From an uncultured Oscillibacter sp. (GTDB lineage: Bacteria > Bacillota > Clostridia > Oscillospirales > Oscillospiraceae): DNA of 34,835 nt. The notes below the pieces were generated by a model. It was not told where the DNA came from. It searched no databases and saw only the letters and a list, made by a program, of their open reading frames with translations. Positions 7,676 to 15,287 of the stretch are shown here, piece by piece (the stretch's first letter is position 1; each line of letters starts with the position of its first letter). The stretch lies in assembly GCA_905234565.1 (NCBI GenBank), contig CAJOHW010000015.1, positions 35,806 to 70,640 on the forward strand, read 5' to 3'. The translations under genes were made by a program, and so were the position numbers.

Positions 7676-9283
7676 ATGGACACCGTCTACATCACCGGCC
7701 ACCGGAACCCGGACACGGACTCCATCGTGTCCGCCATGGCCTACGCGGCGCTGAAAAACGCCCTGGGCGAGCGGCAGTACCAGGCGGCGCGGCTGGGGGG
7801 CATCAGCGACGAGACCCAGATCGTCCTGGACCGCTTCGGCTTCCAGCCGCCCCTGCTCATCAACAACGTGCGCAACCAGGTCCGGGACCTGAACTTCGAC
7901 ACCCCGCCGTCCCTGTCCCCCGCCGCCTCCATCAGCAGGGCCTTGGAGGCCATGCAGCAGAGCGGCTGTTCCGTGCTGCCTGTGGCGAATGACGACGGCA
8001 CCCTCTTCGGCATCGTCACCGTAGGGGATGTGGCTTCCTACGATATGTCCTCCGTCCGGGACCCCATGGTGACCCACATCCCGGTCTTTAACCTGATCTC
8101 CGTGCTGGAAGGCCAGCTTCTCAACGACAGCGGCCGGGAACACGTATCCGGGGCCATCAGCGTGGCTTTGCCCGCGGGCCGGGAGAACCTGATGTTCGCC
8201 GACAAGGAGTCCATCGTGGTGTGCGGCAACCAGCCGGATATGCTGCAACGGGCCTTTGATTTGAAGGTCAACTGCGTCATCGTCTGTCAGGCGGAGGTGG
8301 CCCCGGAACTGCTCTCCGCCGCCGGAAACACCTGCGTCATCTCTACGCCCTTCGACGCCTACCGGGCCGTGCGGCTGATTTTCCACGCCCAGCCTGTCTC
8401 CCGGATCTGCAACACCAAAAATCTGGTGTCCTTCCACTTGGACGACTACATCGACGATGTGCAAAACGCCGTCCTGGAACACCGCTTCCAGTCCTACCCC
8501 GTTCTGGACGAGGCGGAGCGGGTGGTGGGCACCCTGGCCCGGTTCCATCTCCTGCGGCCCCGGCGCAAGAAAGTGATCCTCATGGACCACAACGAGGCGG
8601 CCCAGTCCGTGCCGGGACTGGATCAGGCCCAGGTGTTGGAGATCATCGACCACCACCGTCTGGCGGACATCGAGACGAAAAACCCCATCTATATGCGCAA
8701 CGAGCCGGTGGGCAGCACCTGCACCATCGTGTGCGGAATGTACCAGGAAAAGGGCCTCATGCCCACGGAGAAGATGGCAGGGCTGTTGGCCGCCGCCATT
8801 GTGTCCGACACGGTCATGTTCAAGTCCCCCACCTGCACCCAGCGGGACCGGGACGTGGCGGCCCGTATGGCCCGGATTGCCAACGAGTCCTTAGAGGACC
8901 TGGGGCGGGCCATCTTCTCCGCCACCAGCGGGGACGACAAGACCGTGGAGGCCATGCTGGGCACAGACTACAAGGAGTTCCACATCGCGGGGCACTCCCT
9001 GGCCGTAAGCCAGATCACCTGCATGGACTCGGACCGTCTGCTCAAGCGGGAGGACGAGTTCTTAGAGGCCATGCGGGCGGTCCGGAAGAAGAAGGGCCTG
9101 GACACCGTGGCGCTCATGATCACGGACGTGCTCAAAGAGGGCACGGAGCTGATTTTCACCGGAGATTCCGACAGCATCCGCCACGCTTTCAACATCAAAA
9201 ATCAGGTGAACCATGCGTTCCTGCCCAAGATCATGTCCCGGAAGAAGCAGGTGATCCCCACCCTCTCCGCCATGTGGGGCTGA
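7676..9283 (+). CDS. ppaC: Manganese-dependent inorganic pyrophosphatase with CBS-DRTGG regulatory insert
   Basis: Family II cytosolic pyrophosphatase hydrolysing PPi to phosphate. The 535-aa protein opens with the DHH-type metal motif GHRNPDTDSIVSA (H8, D12, D14), then carries a long insert with a first CBS domain (about 65-130, SVLPVANDDGTLFGIVTVGD), a DRTGG-like domain (about 140-240) and a second CBS domain (about 245-300, SYPVLDEAERVVGTLARF). The catalytic domain resumes with MDHNEAAQSVPG and IIDHHRLADIET, and the C-terminal DHHA2 domain includes the substrate-binding end FLPKIMSRKKQVIPTL. Ordinary family II enzymes are about 310 aa; the insert accounts for the difference. In this family CBS domains bind AMP/ADP (inhibitory), ATP or diadenosine polyphosphates (activating). 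Monocistronic; ribosome site AAGGAGG. Confidence 0.95.
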   Translation: MDTVYITGHRNPDTDSIVSAMAYAALKNALGERQYQAARLGGISDETQIVLDRFGFQPPLLINNVRNQVRDLNFDTPPSLSPAASISRALEAMQQSGCSVLPVANDDGTLFGIVTVGDVASYDMSSVRDPMVTHIPVFNLISVLEGQLLNDSGREHVSGAISVALPAGRENLMFADKESIVVCGNQPDMLQRAFDLKVNCVIVCQAEVAPELLSAAGNTCVISTPFDAYRAVRLIFHAQPVSRICNTKNLVSFHLDDYIDDVQNAVLEHRFQSYPVLDEAERVVGTLARFHLLRPRRKKVILMDHNEAAQSVPGLDQAQVLEIIDHHRLADIETKNPIYMRNEPVGSTCTIVCGMYQEKGLMPTEKMAGLLAAAIVSDTVMFKSPTCTQRDRDVAARMARIANESLEDLGRAIFSATSGDDKTVEAMLGTDYKEFHIAGHSLAVSQITCMDSDRLLKREDEFLEAMRAVRKKKGLDTVALMITDVLKEGTELIFTGDSDSIRHAFNIKNQVNHAFLPKIMSRKKQVIPTLSAMWG

Positions 9284-9291
9284 TTCCCCGC

Positions 9292-9338
9292 AAAAGACGC
9301 CCAGGACCGGCCGTCCGCCCAGGGCTGGCGTCAGGTTT
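9292..9338. terminator. Probable bidirectional terminator between ppaC and the zinc-ribbon gene
   Basis: GACGCC...GGCGTC stem with a bulge and a GC-rich inner part, with AAAA on the left and TTTT on the right, so each strand ends in a short T-run. It lies between convergent stops. Confidence 0.5.
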
Positions 9339-9768
9339 TCGCCTGGATCTGTTCGCCGCACCGGGGGCAGGTGATGACAATCTTCCCCTTCCCCCGGGGC
9401 ACGCGGCATACCGCCCCGCATTTCTTGCAGGTGAAATATTTGTGTTCCTTGTCATTGTGCCGGGCGGCGGCACCGGAAAAGGTCCTCCGGATCCGCCCCC
9501 ACACGGCAAGCCACCGCCGGTTCTCCTCCTGGCGGCGGGACAGGTTCCGGGAAAAGAGCCGGAACAGCAGATACAGGGCCAGGAAAAAGCCCGCCGTATC
9601 CAGCAGCCACCCAGCGAAACGCCACCGCGTGACCCCTACGATCACCGCCCGCAGCACGTACAGTCCCACGTACCCCCACAGCAGGGCGTAGTTCAACGAA
9701 TCCATGCCGTTTCTGCCCAGCATCATCCTCTGGACGGCGGATTTCATCCGTTCCAGCATCTTCCCCAT
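9331..9768 (-). CDS. Small membrane protein with C-terminal zinc ribbon
   Basis: A 145-aa protein, family not recognised by name. Two hydrophobic segments (about 27-46, YALLWGYVGLYVLRAVIVGV, and about 53-71, GWLLDTAGFFLALYLLFRLF) are followed by a basic linker and a rubredoxin-like zinc ribbon: CKKCGAVC, then CPRCGEQI. Likely an inner membrane protein with the metal-binding end in the cytoplasm. The ATG at 9768 is only two bases from AAGGAG; the ATG at 9759 (MLERMK) is better spaced and may be the true start. Single gene, with MITE copy B in its presumed leader. Confidence 0.78.
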   Translation of the reverse strand: MGKMLERMKSAVQRMMLGRNGMDSLNYALLWGYVGLYVLRAVIVGVTRWRFAGWLLDTAGFFLALYLLFRLFSRNLSRRQEENRRWLAVWGRIRRTFSGAAARHNDKEHKYFTCKKCGAVCRVPRGKGKIVITCPRCGEQIQAKT

Positions 9769-9823
9769 CGCTCCTTCCCCGGCGCACGGCCCTTCCCCTC
9801 CCTGGGAAGCGGCCTTCTCTTTC

Positions 9824-9983
9824 GGAAACGCTGATGAAATCCGTCTGCGGCGGCTGGCGGCGCGTTTCCGCCAACTCTGCGTTGCAAAATCTTGAAATCC
9901 ACAAAGGATTCCCGCGATTTTGCGCCTTGATTTGACGAAAAATCGCTCACCATCCGCTCTTGCCGGATTTCATCAACGGTTCC
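9824..9983. mobile_element. MITE-like element, copy B (160 bp)
   Basis: Same family as copies A and C; about 95% identical to copy C by direct comparison (8 differences in 160). Terminal inverted repeats match 18/20. Flanks are TTTC (left) and TCTC (right), a possible decayed 4-bp duplication. With the promoters around it, it fills the 357-bp gap between 9768 and htpG. Confidence 0.85.
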
Positions 9984-9993
9984 TCTCCCCGCT

Positions 9994-10022
9994 ATTGTAC
10001 TCAAAATTTCCCCGCCGCACAA
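9994..10022 (-). promoter_or_regulatory. Promoter of the zinc-ribbon gene
   Basis: TTGTGC (10022-10017), 17-bp spacer, TACAAT (9999-9994) on the minus strand; transcription would start a few bases before the right end of MITE copy B. Confidence 0.65.
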
Positions 10023-10084
10023 CCGCCCCAGGCGGAAGTTTACAAATTTGTCACAGAAAAGTGGTTCCATTCCCGGAGACGGCG

Positions 10085-10093
10085 TGCTATATT
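10085..10093 (+). promoter_or_regulatory. Extended -10 promoter element of htpG
   Basis: TGCTATATT, an extended -10, 33 bp before the htpG ATG. No good -35 lies at 16-18 bp. No CIRCE repeat was seen. Confidence 0.5.
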
Positions 10094-10125
10094 GGGAGAA
10101 ATGAAAGGAAGTGCATTCCAACACT

Positions 10126-12006
10126 ATGGAAAAGAAAGAATTCAAGGCGGAGTCCCGGCGGCTGCTGGACCTCATGATCCACTCCATCTACACCCACAAG
10201 GAGATCTTCCTGCGGGAGCTGATCTCCAATGCCTCCGACGCCTGCGACAAGCTGTGCTATCAGGCTTTGACGGACGGCAGCGGCCTGAACCGTTCGGATC
10301 TCCGCATCCACCTGGCCCTGGACCCGGAGGGACGCACCCTCACCGTCTCCGACAACGGCATCGGCATGAGCCGGGAGGACCTGGAGGAGAATTTGGGCGT
10401 CATCGCCTCCTCCGGCTCCTTCCGCTTCAAACAGGAACTGGACAAGGACAACGCCGACGTGGATGTCATCGGCCAGTTCGGCGTGGGCTTCTACTCCGCC
10501 TTCATGGTGGCGGATCAGGTGACGGTGCTGACCCGGAAATACGGGGAGGACGCCGCCTGGAAGTGGGAGTCCTCCGGGGCGGAGGGCTATACCATTGAGG
10601 AAGCCCACAGGGACGCCCCCGGCACCGACGTGATCCTCCACGTAAAGCCGGATACGGAGGACGAGAAATACGGCGAATTTTTGGAGAGCTGGCGGATTCA
10701 GGAACTGGTCCGCAAGTACTCCGACTATATCCGCTTCCCCATCCGTATGGAGATCAGCAAGTCCCGGAAAAAGGAGGATTCCCCGGAGGACAAGCCGGAG
10801 TATGAGACTTACCGGGAGGAGGAGACGCTGAACTCCATGGTCCCCCTGTGGCAGAGGGCCAAGGGAGAGGTGACGGAGGAGGAGTACCACAAGTTCTACC
10901 GGGACAAGTTCCACGACTACGCGGATCCCCTGCGGGTGTTCTCCGTCTCCGTGGAGGGGGCCGTCACCTACCGGGCCCTGCTGTTCATCCCCGGCGCGGC
11001 CCCCTATGACTACTACACCAAGGACTTCCAGGCGGGATTGCAGCTCTACTCCAACGGCGTGCTGATCATGGACAAGTGCCCGGACCTGCTGGCGGAACAC
11101 TTCCGCTTTGTCCGTGGCGTGGTGGATTCCCCGGACCTGTCCCTGAACATCTCCCGGGAGATGCTTCAGCACGACCGGCAGCTGAAAGTCATCGCCAACA
11201 ACCTGGAAAAGCGCATTAAGAGCGAACTGGTGAAGCTCCGGAATGAGGACCGGGGCAAGTATGAGACCTTCTGGAAGCACTTTGGACGCCAGATCAAGTA
11301 CGGCGTGGCGGGGGACTTCGGGGCCCACAAGGACCTGCTCAGCGATCTCCTCATGTTCCACTCCTCCACGGAGAAGAAACTGGTGTCCCTGGCGGAGTAC
11401 GCCGACCGCATGAAGGAGGATCAAAAGTACCTCTACTACGCCGCCGGGGAGAGCCCGGAGAAGGTGGACAAACTGCCCCAGACGGAACTGCTGAAGGACA
11501 AGGGCATCGAGATCCTGTACTTCACGGAGGAAGTGGACGAGTTCTGCGCCCAGGTACTGCGGACCTATCGGGACAAGGAGTTCCGGTCCGTGCTGGATCA
11601 GGAGTTGGAAGAGGGGGACAAGGAGAAGGCCAAAGAGGCCGCCGAGGCCCATAAGGACGTGTTTGCCTTTGTGAAGGACGCCTTAGGGGACAAGGTGAAG
11701 GAGGTCCGGGCCTCCGCACGGCTGAAATCCCATCCCGTGTGCCTCACCGCCGGGGAGGGCATGAGCTTTGAGATGGAGAAGTACTTCCACGCCGTCCAGC
11801 CCGACGCCCCCATGCAGGCGGACCGGATCCTGGAACTGAACGTGGAGCACCCGGCCTTCCAGGCCCTGGAACGGGCGGTCAATGCGGATCCGGACCGGGC
11901 GAAACAGTACGCCTCCCTGCTCTACGATCAGGCCCTGCTCATCGCGGGCCTGCCTTTGGACGACCCCTCCGCGTTCGCGGATCTGGTCAGCGGGCTGATG
12001 GTGTAA
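10126..12006 (+). CDS. htpG: Molecular chaperone HtpG (Hsp90)
   Basis: Bacterial Hsp90, an ATP-driven dimeric chaperone in the cytoplasm. The 626-aa protein opens with the canonical N-terminus MEKKEFKAESRRLLDLMIHS and carries the GHKL ATPase motifs ELISNASDACDKL, SDNGIGM and GQFGVGFYSAFMVAD, the middle-domain block RGVVDSPDLSLNISREMLQ, and a C-terminal dimerisation domain. Length is normal. The ATG at 10126 is preferred over a GTG at 10111 because the family begins here; the nearest Shine-Dalgarno match, AAAGGAAG, is about 12-14 bases upstream, rather far. The gene 18 bp downstream may be co-transcribed. Confidence 0.97.
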   Translation: MEKKEFKAESRRLLDLMIHSIYTHKEIFLRELISNASDACDKLCYQALTDGSGLNRSDLRIHLALDPEGRTLTVSDNGIGMSREDLEENLGVIASSGSFRFKQELDKDNADVDVIGQFGVGFYSAFMVADQVTVLTRKYGEDAAWKWESSGAEGYTIEEAHRDAPGTDVILHVKPDTEDEKYGEFLESWRIQELVRKYSDYIRFPIRMEISKSRKKEDSPEDKPEYETYREEETLNSMVPLWQRAKGEVTEEEYHKFYRDKFHDYADPLRVFSVSVEGAVTYRALLFIPGAAPYDYYTKDFQAGLQLYSNGVLIMDKCPDLLAEHFRFVRGVVDSPDLSLNISREMLQHDRQLKVIANNLEKRIKSELVKLRNEDRGKYETFWKHFGRQIKYGVAGDFGAHKDLLSDLLMFHSSTEKKLVSLAEYADRMKEDQKYLYYAAGESPEKVDKLPQTELLKDKGIEILYFTEEVDEFCAQVLRTYRDKEFRSVLDQELEEGDKEKAKEAAEAHKDVFAFVKDALGDKVKEVRASARLKSHPVCLTAGEGMSFEMEKYFHAVQPDAPMQADRILELNVEHPAFQALERAVNADPDRAKQYASLLYDQALLIAGLPLDDPSAFADLVSGLMV

Positions 12007-12024
12007 AGGGAGAATCATTGCAAG

Positions 12025-12291
12025 ATGCCCGTATTGAGTATGTTTTTTGGGATCATTGTGCGTATGTACCGGGAAACCGGAGGAAAGCACAATCTGCCCC
12101 ACATTCACGCGGAATATGGCGGAGAGGAAATCGTGATAGCTCTGGACGGTAGGGTTTTGGAGGGAAGCATTCCAAGGGCCAAGATGAAATTGCTGGACGC
12201 ATGGATGGAAATTCATCGGGAAGATCTGGAAGCCAACTGGAAACTGCTGTCTGGCGGTGAACAGTTTTTCCGCATTGAACCTCTGCGCTGA
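12025..12291 (+). CDS. DUF4160 family protein
   Basis: An 88-aa protein with the DUF4160 pattern: MPVLSMFFGIIVRMYRE, then the histidine motif LPHIHAEYGGEEIVI, and a C-terminal WMEIHREDLEANW segment. The molecular function of this family is unknown. It sits 18 bp after htpG and 10 bp before a DUF2442 gene; the two families are very often adjacent, as here, in a toxin-antitoxin-like arrangement, though no activity is known. The pair's base composition is less GC-rich than htpG, compatible with later acquisition. Confidence 0.85.
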   Translation: MPVLSMFFGIIVRMYRETGGKHNLPHIHAEYGGEEIVIALDGRVLEGSIPRAKMKLLDAWMEIHREDLEANWKLLSGGEQFFRIEPLR

Positions 12292-12301
12292 GGAGGACCA
12301 A

Positions 12302-12562
12302 ATGTTACAGCCAAGGCTTACGGGCGTGGAACCGGAGGGCGTTCTGAAACTCCGCCTGATATACGAAACCGGAGAAGTCAAAGTGTTCGACGCGGCTCCT
12401 TATGCCAACGGCTCCTGGTTTGGCGAACTGCGCAATCCCGCGTATTTCCGCACCGTCCACCTTTTGCCCGGAGGCACCGGCATCGAGTGGGCCAACGGTC
12501 AGGATATCGCGCCCCATGAACTGTACGAATTGGGAATTCCCGTCGAAGACAGTCTGAAATAG
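12302..12562 (+). CDS. DUF2442 family protein
   Basis: An 86-aa protein starting MLQPRLTGVEPEGVLKLRL, with the DUF2442 features: a strand-rich N-terminus ending in VKVFDAAPY, then FRTVHLLPGGTGIEWANGQDIAPHELYE. The start follows GAGGAGG by six bases; an earlier in-frame start would overlap the DUF4160 gene. Last gene before a strong terminator. The fold is small and the function undetermined; pairing with DUF4160 suggests the two products work together. Confidence 0.86.
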   Translation: MLQPRLTGVEPEGVLKLRLIYETGEVKVFDAAPYANGSWFGELRNPAYFRTVHLLPGGTGIEWANGQDIAPHELYELGIPVEDSLK

Positions 12563-12579
12563 GCCATTGTGATGGCAAA

Positions 12580-12613
12580 GCGCCGCGCCCTGTAAGGGCG
12601 CGGCGCTTTTCTT
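12580..12613 (+). terminator. Intrinsic terminator after the DUF4160/DUF2442 pair
   Basis: Perfect 11-bp stem GCGCCGCGCCC / GGGCGCGGCGC with loop TGTAA, followed by TTTTCTTCT. On the minus strand only three Ts follow, so it may also stop the convergent gene less well. Confidence 0.93.
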
Positions 12614-12624
12614 CTGACGAACCG

Positions 12625-13485
12625 TTAAAACTCCAAATACTCCGTGCCCGCCTCCGGGGACAGGTACACCAGATCCTCCGCCGGGGACGGTTCCTGCGCT
12701 TCCAGGCCCAGGGTTTCCAACACCGTGCCGCCGTTTAAGCCCGTCTGCTGGCGCAGATTGTGGGCCGCCGCGTAGGCAGGGTCGTACTCCCACACCGCGT
12801 TCATCAGTGCGGCGGGACGGACCGCCCCCGAGGCCCGGATGGCCGGGTGCCCCTTCCACAGCTCAAAAATGGCCAGACACCCGGTGCGCTCCGGGAAATA
12901 GAGATAGCCGTATGTAGTGTGAATGCCGCACAGCCGGTCCAAGTCCATCTGGCGGCCCTTTTTCACCACGTAGTCCGAAAGCTCCACGGACCACACCGGA
13001 TAGCACACCGCGATCCCCCGCTCACAGCGGTGGGTCTCCAACAGGAACACCCCCCGGTCCAGGGCGGTATAGCGGAGGGTAAAGCCCATAGGCGTGACAT
13101 TGGGCACGGTGTAGTCCCCGAAGTACTCCGGCAGCTGTTCCATGCCAAAGACGGACATCTCGTGCAGGTCCTCTCCCGGGGACAGGGGCAGATTGTGGAC
13201 CATCCGATAGCGCAGAACCTCATAGCGGACAGCCAGATACCCGTTGGAGGACCCCTCAATGGCGTAGGCCAGGAATTCGGGATGGTGGGGCAGGGGTTCG
13301 CCAAAGGCTTTGGCTTGACGGGACAGGCAGGGGGTGTGGGCGGAAGCGGCGTAGAACTCCCGGGCGATGGGGCTTCCCTCCCGGCGGGTGGTGAAGTAGT
13401 AGACCCCGGGGCACAGTTCCTCCTCATCCAGGATCTCCCCCATATCGTCCTCGATCTCATAGGGAAACTTTTTCTCTGGATCCAT
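12625..13485 (-). CDS. Unrecognised 286-aa protein behind a structured leader
   Basis: I do not recognise the family. The product has no signal peptide or membrane helix and looks like a cytosolic mixed alpha/beta protein: an acidic N-terminus (YEIEDDMGEILDEEE), then regions rich in aromatic residues (CPGVYYFTTRREG, FLAYAIEGSSNGYLAVRYE, GIAVCYPVWSVELSDYVV, CGIHTTYGYLYFPERTGCL) and a low-complexity acidic tail. The ATG follows AGGAGG by 11 bases. An intrinsic terminator sits about 20 bp upstream of this start, after a long folded leader, so expression is probably set by transcription attenuation. Monocistronic. Confidence 0.85.
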   Translation of the reverse strand: MDPEKKFPYEIEDDMGEILDEEELCPGVYYFTTRREGSPIAREFYAASAHTPCLSRQAKAFGEPLPHHPEFLAYAIEGSSNGYLAVRYEVLRYRMVHNLPLSPGEDLHEMSVFGMEQLPEYFGDYTVPNVTPMGFTLRYTALDRGVFLLETHRCERGIAVCYPVWSVELSDYVVKKGRQMDLDRLCGIHTTYGYLYFPERTGCLAIFELWKGHPAIRASGAVRPAALMNAVWEYDPAYAAAHNLRQQTGLNGGTVLETLGLEAQEPSPAEDLVYLSPEAGTEYLEF

Positions 13486-13505
13486 GGTATCACGCGCCTC
13501 CTGAA

Positions 13506-13535
13506 TAAAAAAAGTGCGCAGCCGGAGCCGCGCAC
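13506..13535 (-). terminator. Leader terminator just upstream of the ribosome site of the 286-aa protein gene
   Basis: On the minus strand GTGCGCGGC, loop TCCG, GCTGCGCAC, then seven Ts (13513-13507). AGGAGG follows within five bases and the ATG lies at 13485. An intrinsic terminator placed here would block the gene unless prevented from forming. Confidence 0.85.
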
Positions 13536-13680
13536 CGAAAAACGCTTCCCCGTTTGCACCACACAAACTTTAGCACTCCCAAAGGAAAGACTAAATTCGG
13601 AAAAGCATTTTTACCGAAAGCTTTTCCTTCCTTTGAGAGGCAAACTAATCCCCGGTTTGTGCTATGAAGTTTGTGTGGTT
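13536..13680 (-). ncRNA. Candidate cis-regulatory leader RNA (three-way junction plus terminator)
   Basis: The leader folds, by hand pairing, into an outer stem P1 (13679-13667 with 13570-13558, 13 bp, extended after a 2-nt bulge by TAGCAC 13664-13659 with GTGCTA 13576-13571), a small hairpin P2 (CAAAC, 9-nt loop, GTTTG), and a long arm P3 (CTCAAAGGAA with TTTCCTTTGGGAG, then GGAAAAGC 13627-13620 with GCTTTTCC 13606-13599). The terminator at 13506-13535 follows. It lacks the T-box consensus and I could not match it to a riboswitch class. Alternative: a transposon-like palindrome. Confidence 0.6.
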
Positions 13681-13686
13681 GAGTTT

Positions 13687-13715
13687 ATCCTATCATAACG
13701 CATCTAAAAAAGCAA
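13687..13715 (-). promoter_or_regulatory. Possible promoter of the structured leader
   Basis: TTGCTT (13715-13710), 17-bp spacer, TAGGAT (13692-13687) on the minus strand. Transcription would begin at the base of stem P1. TATGAT nearby is an alternative -10. Confidence 0.45.
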
Positions 13716-13743
13716 GGGGCAATTCGACATTATTTTGCCCGTC

Positions 13744-13778
13744 GGCCACACCCGCCCCCCAGGGGGGCGGGTGTGGCC
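13744..13778 (-). terminator. GC-rich hairpin after cysS, probable 3' end
   Basis: GGCCACACCCGCCCC pairs exactly with GGGGCGGGTGTGGCC across a short loop. It begins 12 bp after the cysS stop but has no T-run on the minus strand, so it is either an unusual terminator or a 3'-end stabiliser. With the leader RNA and promoter it accounts for the 304-bp gap 13486-13789. Confidence 0.6.
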
Positions 13779-13789
13779 CTCAAAAAGTT

Positions 13790-15223
13790 TTACACCCGTT
13801 TCCACACCGCGCCGCCGGGCACATCCGTCACCTCAATGCCCTGGGATCGCAGTTCCTCCCGGATCCGGTCCGCCTCCTGGAAGTCTTTCGCCTGTTTCGC
13901 CTCGTACCGCCGCAGCAGCAGGGCGTCCACGGCATCGTCCCCCTCCCCGGTGATGGTATAGGCCCCGTGCTGCTGGCTCTGGGCGGTCTCCCGGAGGGCG
14001 GCGGAGCGGTCCAGCAGGGCGAGCCCCAGCACCTGGTCCAGATCCGACAGCACCGCCAGCTTCGTGGCGTCATTGGCCTTGGCCCGGAGGGCGTCATAGA
14101 GCAGCGTGACGCCGGAGGCAGTGTTCAGGTCGTTGCCCACCTGCCGGAGGAACTTCTCGTGGAACTCCGCCGTCACCGCGGAATCCACCTCTCCGCCCTC
14201 CTGTAAAGTGGAGATCTTTTTCAGCAGTTTCCGATAGGCACCCTGGGCGTTGCCTAAGTTCTCCCATGTGAAGGAGAGAGCCTTGCGGTAGTGGCTTTGG
14301 AGGCAGAAGAACCGGTAGGCAAGGGGATCGTAGCCCTTTTCTTCCAGCAGGGACACCGTCAGAAATTCCCCGGAGGATTTGCTCATCTTCCCCTGCTCCG
14401 TGTTCAGATGGGCCACATGGAACCACCAGGGGCACCAGGGATGCCCCAGATAGCTCTCGGACTGGGCGATCTCGTTGGTGTGGTGGGGGAAGGCGTTGTC
14501 CACGCCGCCGCAGTGCAGGTCCAGATACTCCCCGTTGTATTTGAGGGAGATGCCCGTGCATTCGATGTGCCAGCCGGGATAGCCCTCTCCCCAGGGGGAG
14601 TCCCATTTCAGGGCCTGGTCCTCAAACTTGGACTTCGTGAACCACAGGACAAAGTCGTTCTGACTGCGCTTGTTGGCGTCCTCCTCCACGCCCTCCCGGA
14701 CCCCCACAGCTAAGTCCTCTTTCTCATGGGCGTTGAACACATAGTACCGGGGGAGTTTGGAGGTGTCGAAATACACGTTGCCGCCGGCAAAATAGGCGTA
14801 ACCCGTGTCCATGAGTTTGGTGATGATTTTGAGGTACTGGTCAATGCACCCGGTGGCGGGCTGGACCACGTCGGGGCGCTTGATGTTCAGCTTGCGGCAG
14901 TCCTCAAAGAAGGCGTCCGTGTAGAACTGGGCGATTTCCAGCACGCCTTTATGCTCCCGCTTGGCCCCCAGGAGCATTTTGTCCTCCCCCTCGTCGGCGT
15001 CGGAGGCCAGGTGCCCCACATCCGTGATGTTCATGACCCGCCGGACGCTGTACCCGCTCCAACGGAGGAAGCGCTCTAAGACATCCTCGCAGAGGTAGCT
15101 GCGCAGGTTCCCGATGTGGGCGAAATGGTAGACCGTAGGCCCGCAGGTGTACATTTCCACGTGTCCGGGGGTGTGGGTGGTGAACTCCGCCTTCTTGTGG
15201 GTGGCTGAATTGTAAAGGAACAT
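13790..15223 (-). CDS. cysS: Cysteinyl-tRNA synthetase
   Basis: Class I aminoacyl-tRNA synthetase charging tRNA-Cys. The 477-aa protein has the first zinc ligand in MYTCGPTVY (C27), the HIGH-type motif HIGN at 36-39, zinc-site sequences GWHIECTGIS and FPHHTNEIAQSE, and KMSKS near residue 280, followed by the helical anticodon-binding end (QEADRIREELRSQGIEV). Length is normal. The start follows GGAGGAG by six bases. It lies 64 bp after cysE and shares its T-box, so both respond to uncharged tRNA-Cys: more synthetase and more precursor are made when cysteine runs short. Confidence 0.97.
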   Translation of the reverse strand: MFLYNSATHKKAEFTTHTPGHVEMYTCGPTVYHFAHIGNLRSYLCEDVLERFLRWSGYSVRRVMNITDVGHLASDADEGEDKMLLGAKREHKGVLEIAQFYTDAFFEDCRKLNIKRPDVVQPATGCIDQYLKIITKLMDTGYAYFAGGNVYFDTSKLPRYYVFNAHEKEDLAVGVREGVEEDANKRSQNDFVLWFTKSKFEDQALKWDSPWGEGYPGWHIECTGISLKYNGEYLDLHCGGVDNAFPHHTNEIAQSESYLGHPWCPWWFHVAHLNTEQGKMSKSSGEFLTVSLLEEKGYDPLAYRFFCLQSHYRKALSFTWENLGNAQGAYRKLLKKISTLQEGGEVDSAVTAEFHEKFLRQVGNDLNTASGVTLLYDALRAKANDATKLAVLSDLDQVLGLALLDRSAALRETAQSQQHGAYTITGEGDDAVDALLLRRYEAKQAKDFQEADRIREELRSQGIEVTDVPGGAVWKRV

Positions 15224-15287
15224 GGCTTTCTCCTCCGTTTGGCATTCCGGAATCCGGTGTTTCCCGTGTTTTTTCGCGTAAAGTTTC

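Noticed and set aside
7646-8656. Long open frame on the minus strand opposite the pyrophosphatase gene
   Set aside because: Its composition (His/Gly/Val/Gln-rich) is the mirror of a GC-rich coding strand; the plus-strand protein has clear family motifs.
10111-10125. GTG start for htpG fifteen bases upstream
   Set aside because: Only two bases from the Shine-Dalgarno match, and Hsp90 proteins begin at MEKKEFKAE.
9744-10187. Minus-strand frame across MITE copy B encoding a peptide like CNAELAE...TDFISVSE
   Set aside because: Similar peptides appear in each MITE copy because the element is repeated; the frame is not conserved at its ends and crosses two promoters, so it is not treated as a gene.
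10087-11652. 521-codon minus-strand frame opposite htpG
   Set aside because: Shadow of htpG; no ribosome site or recognisable motif, and the plus strand encodes a canonical Hsp90.
13558-13680. T-box or c-di-GMP riboswitch in the leader of the 286-aa protein gene
   Set aside because: No TGGNACCGCG core, and the small CAAAC hairpin is not followed by the GACGCAAAGCC core of the c-di-GMP-I class.
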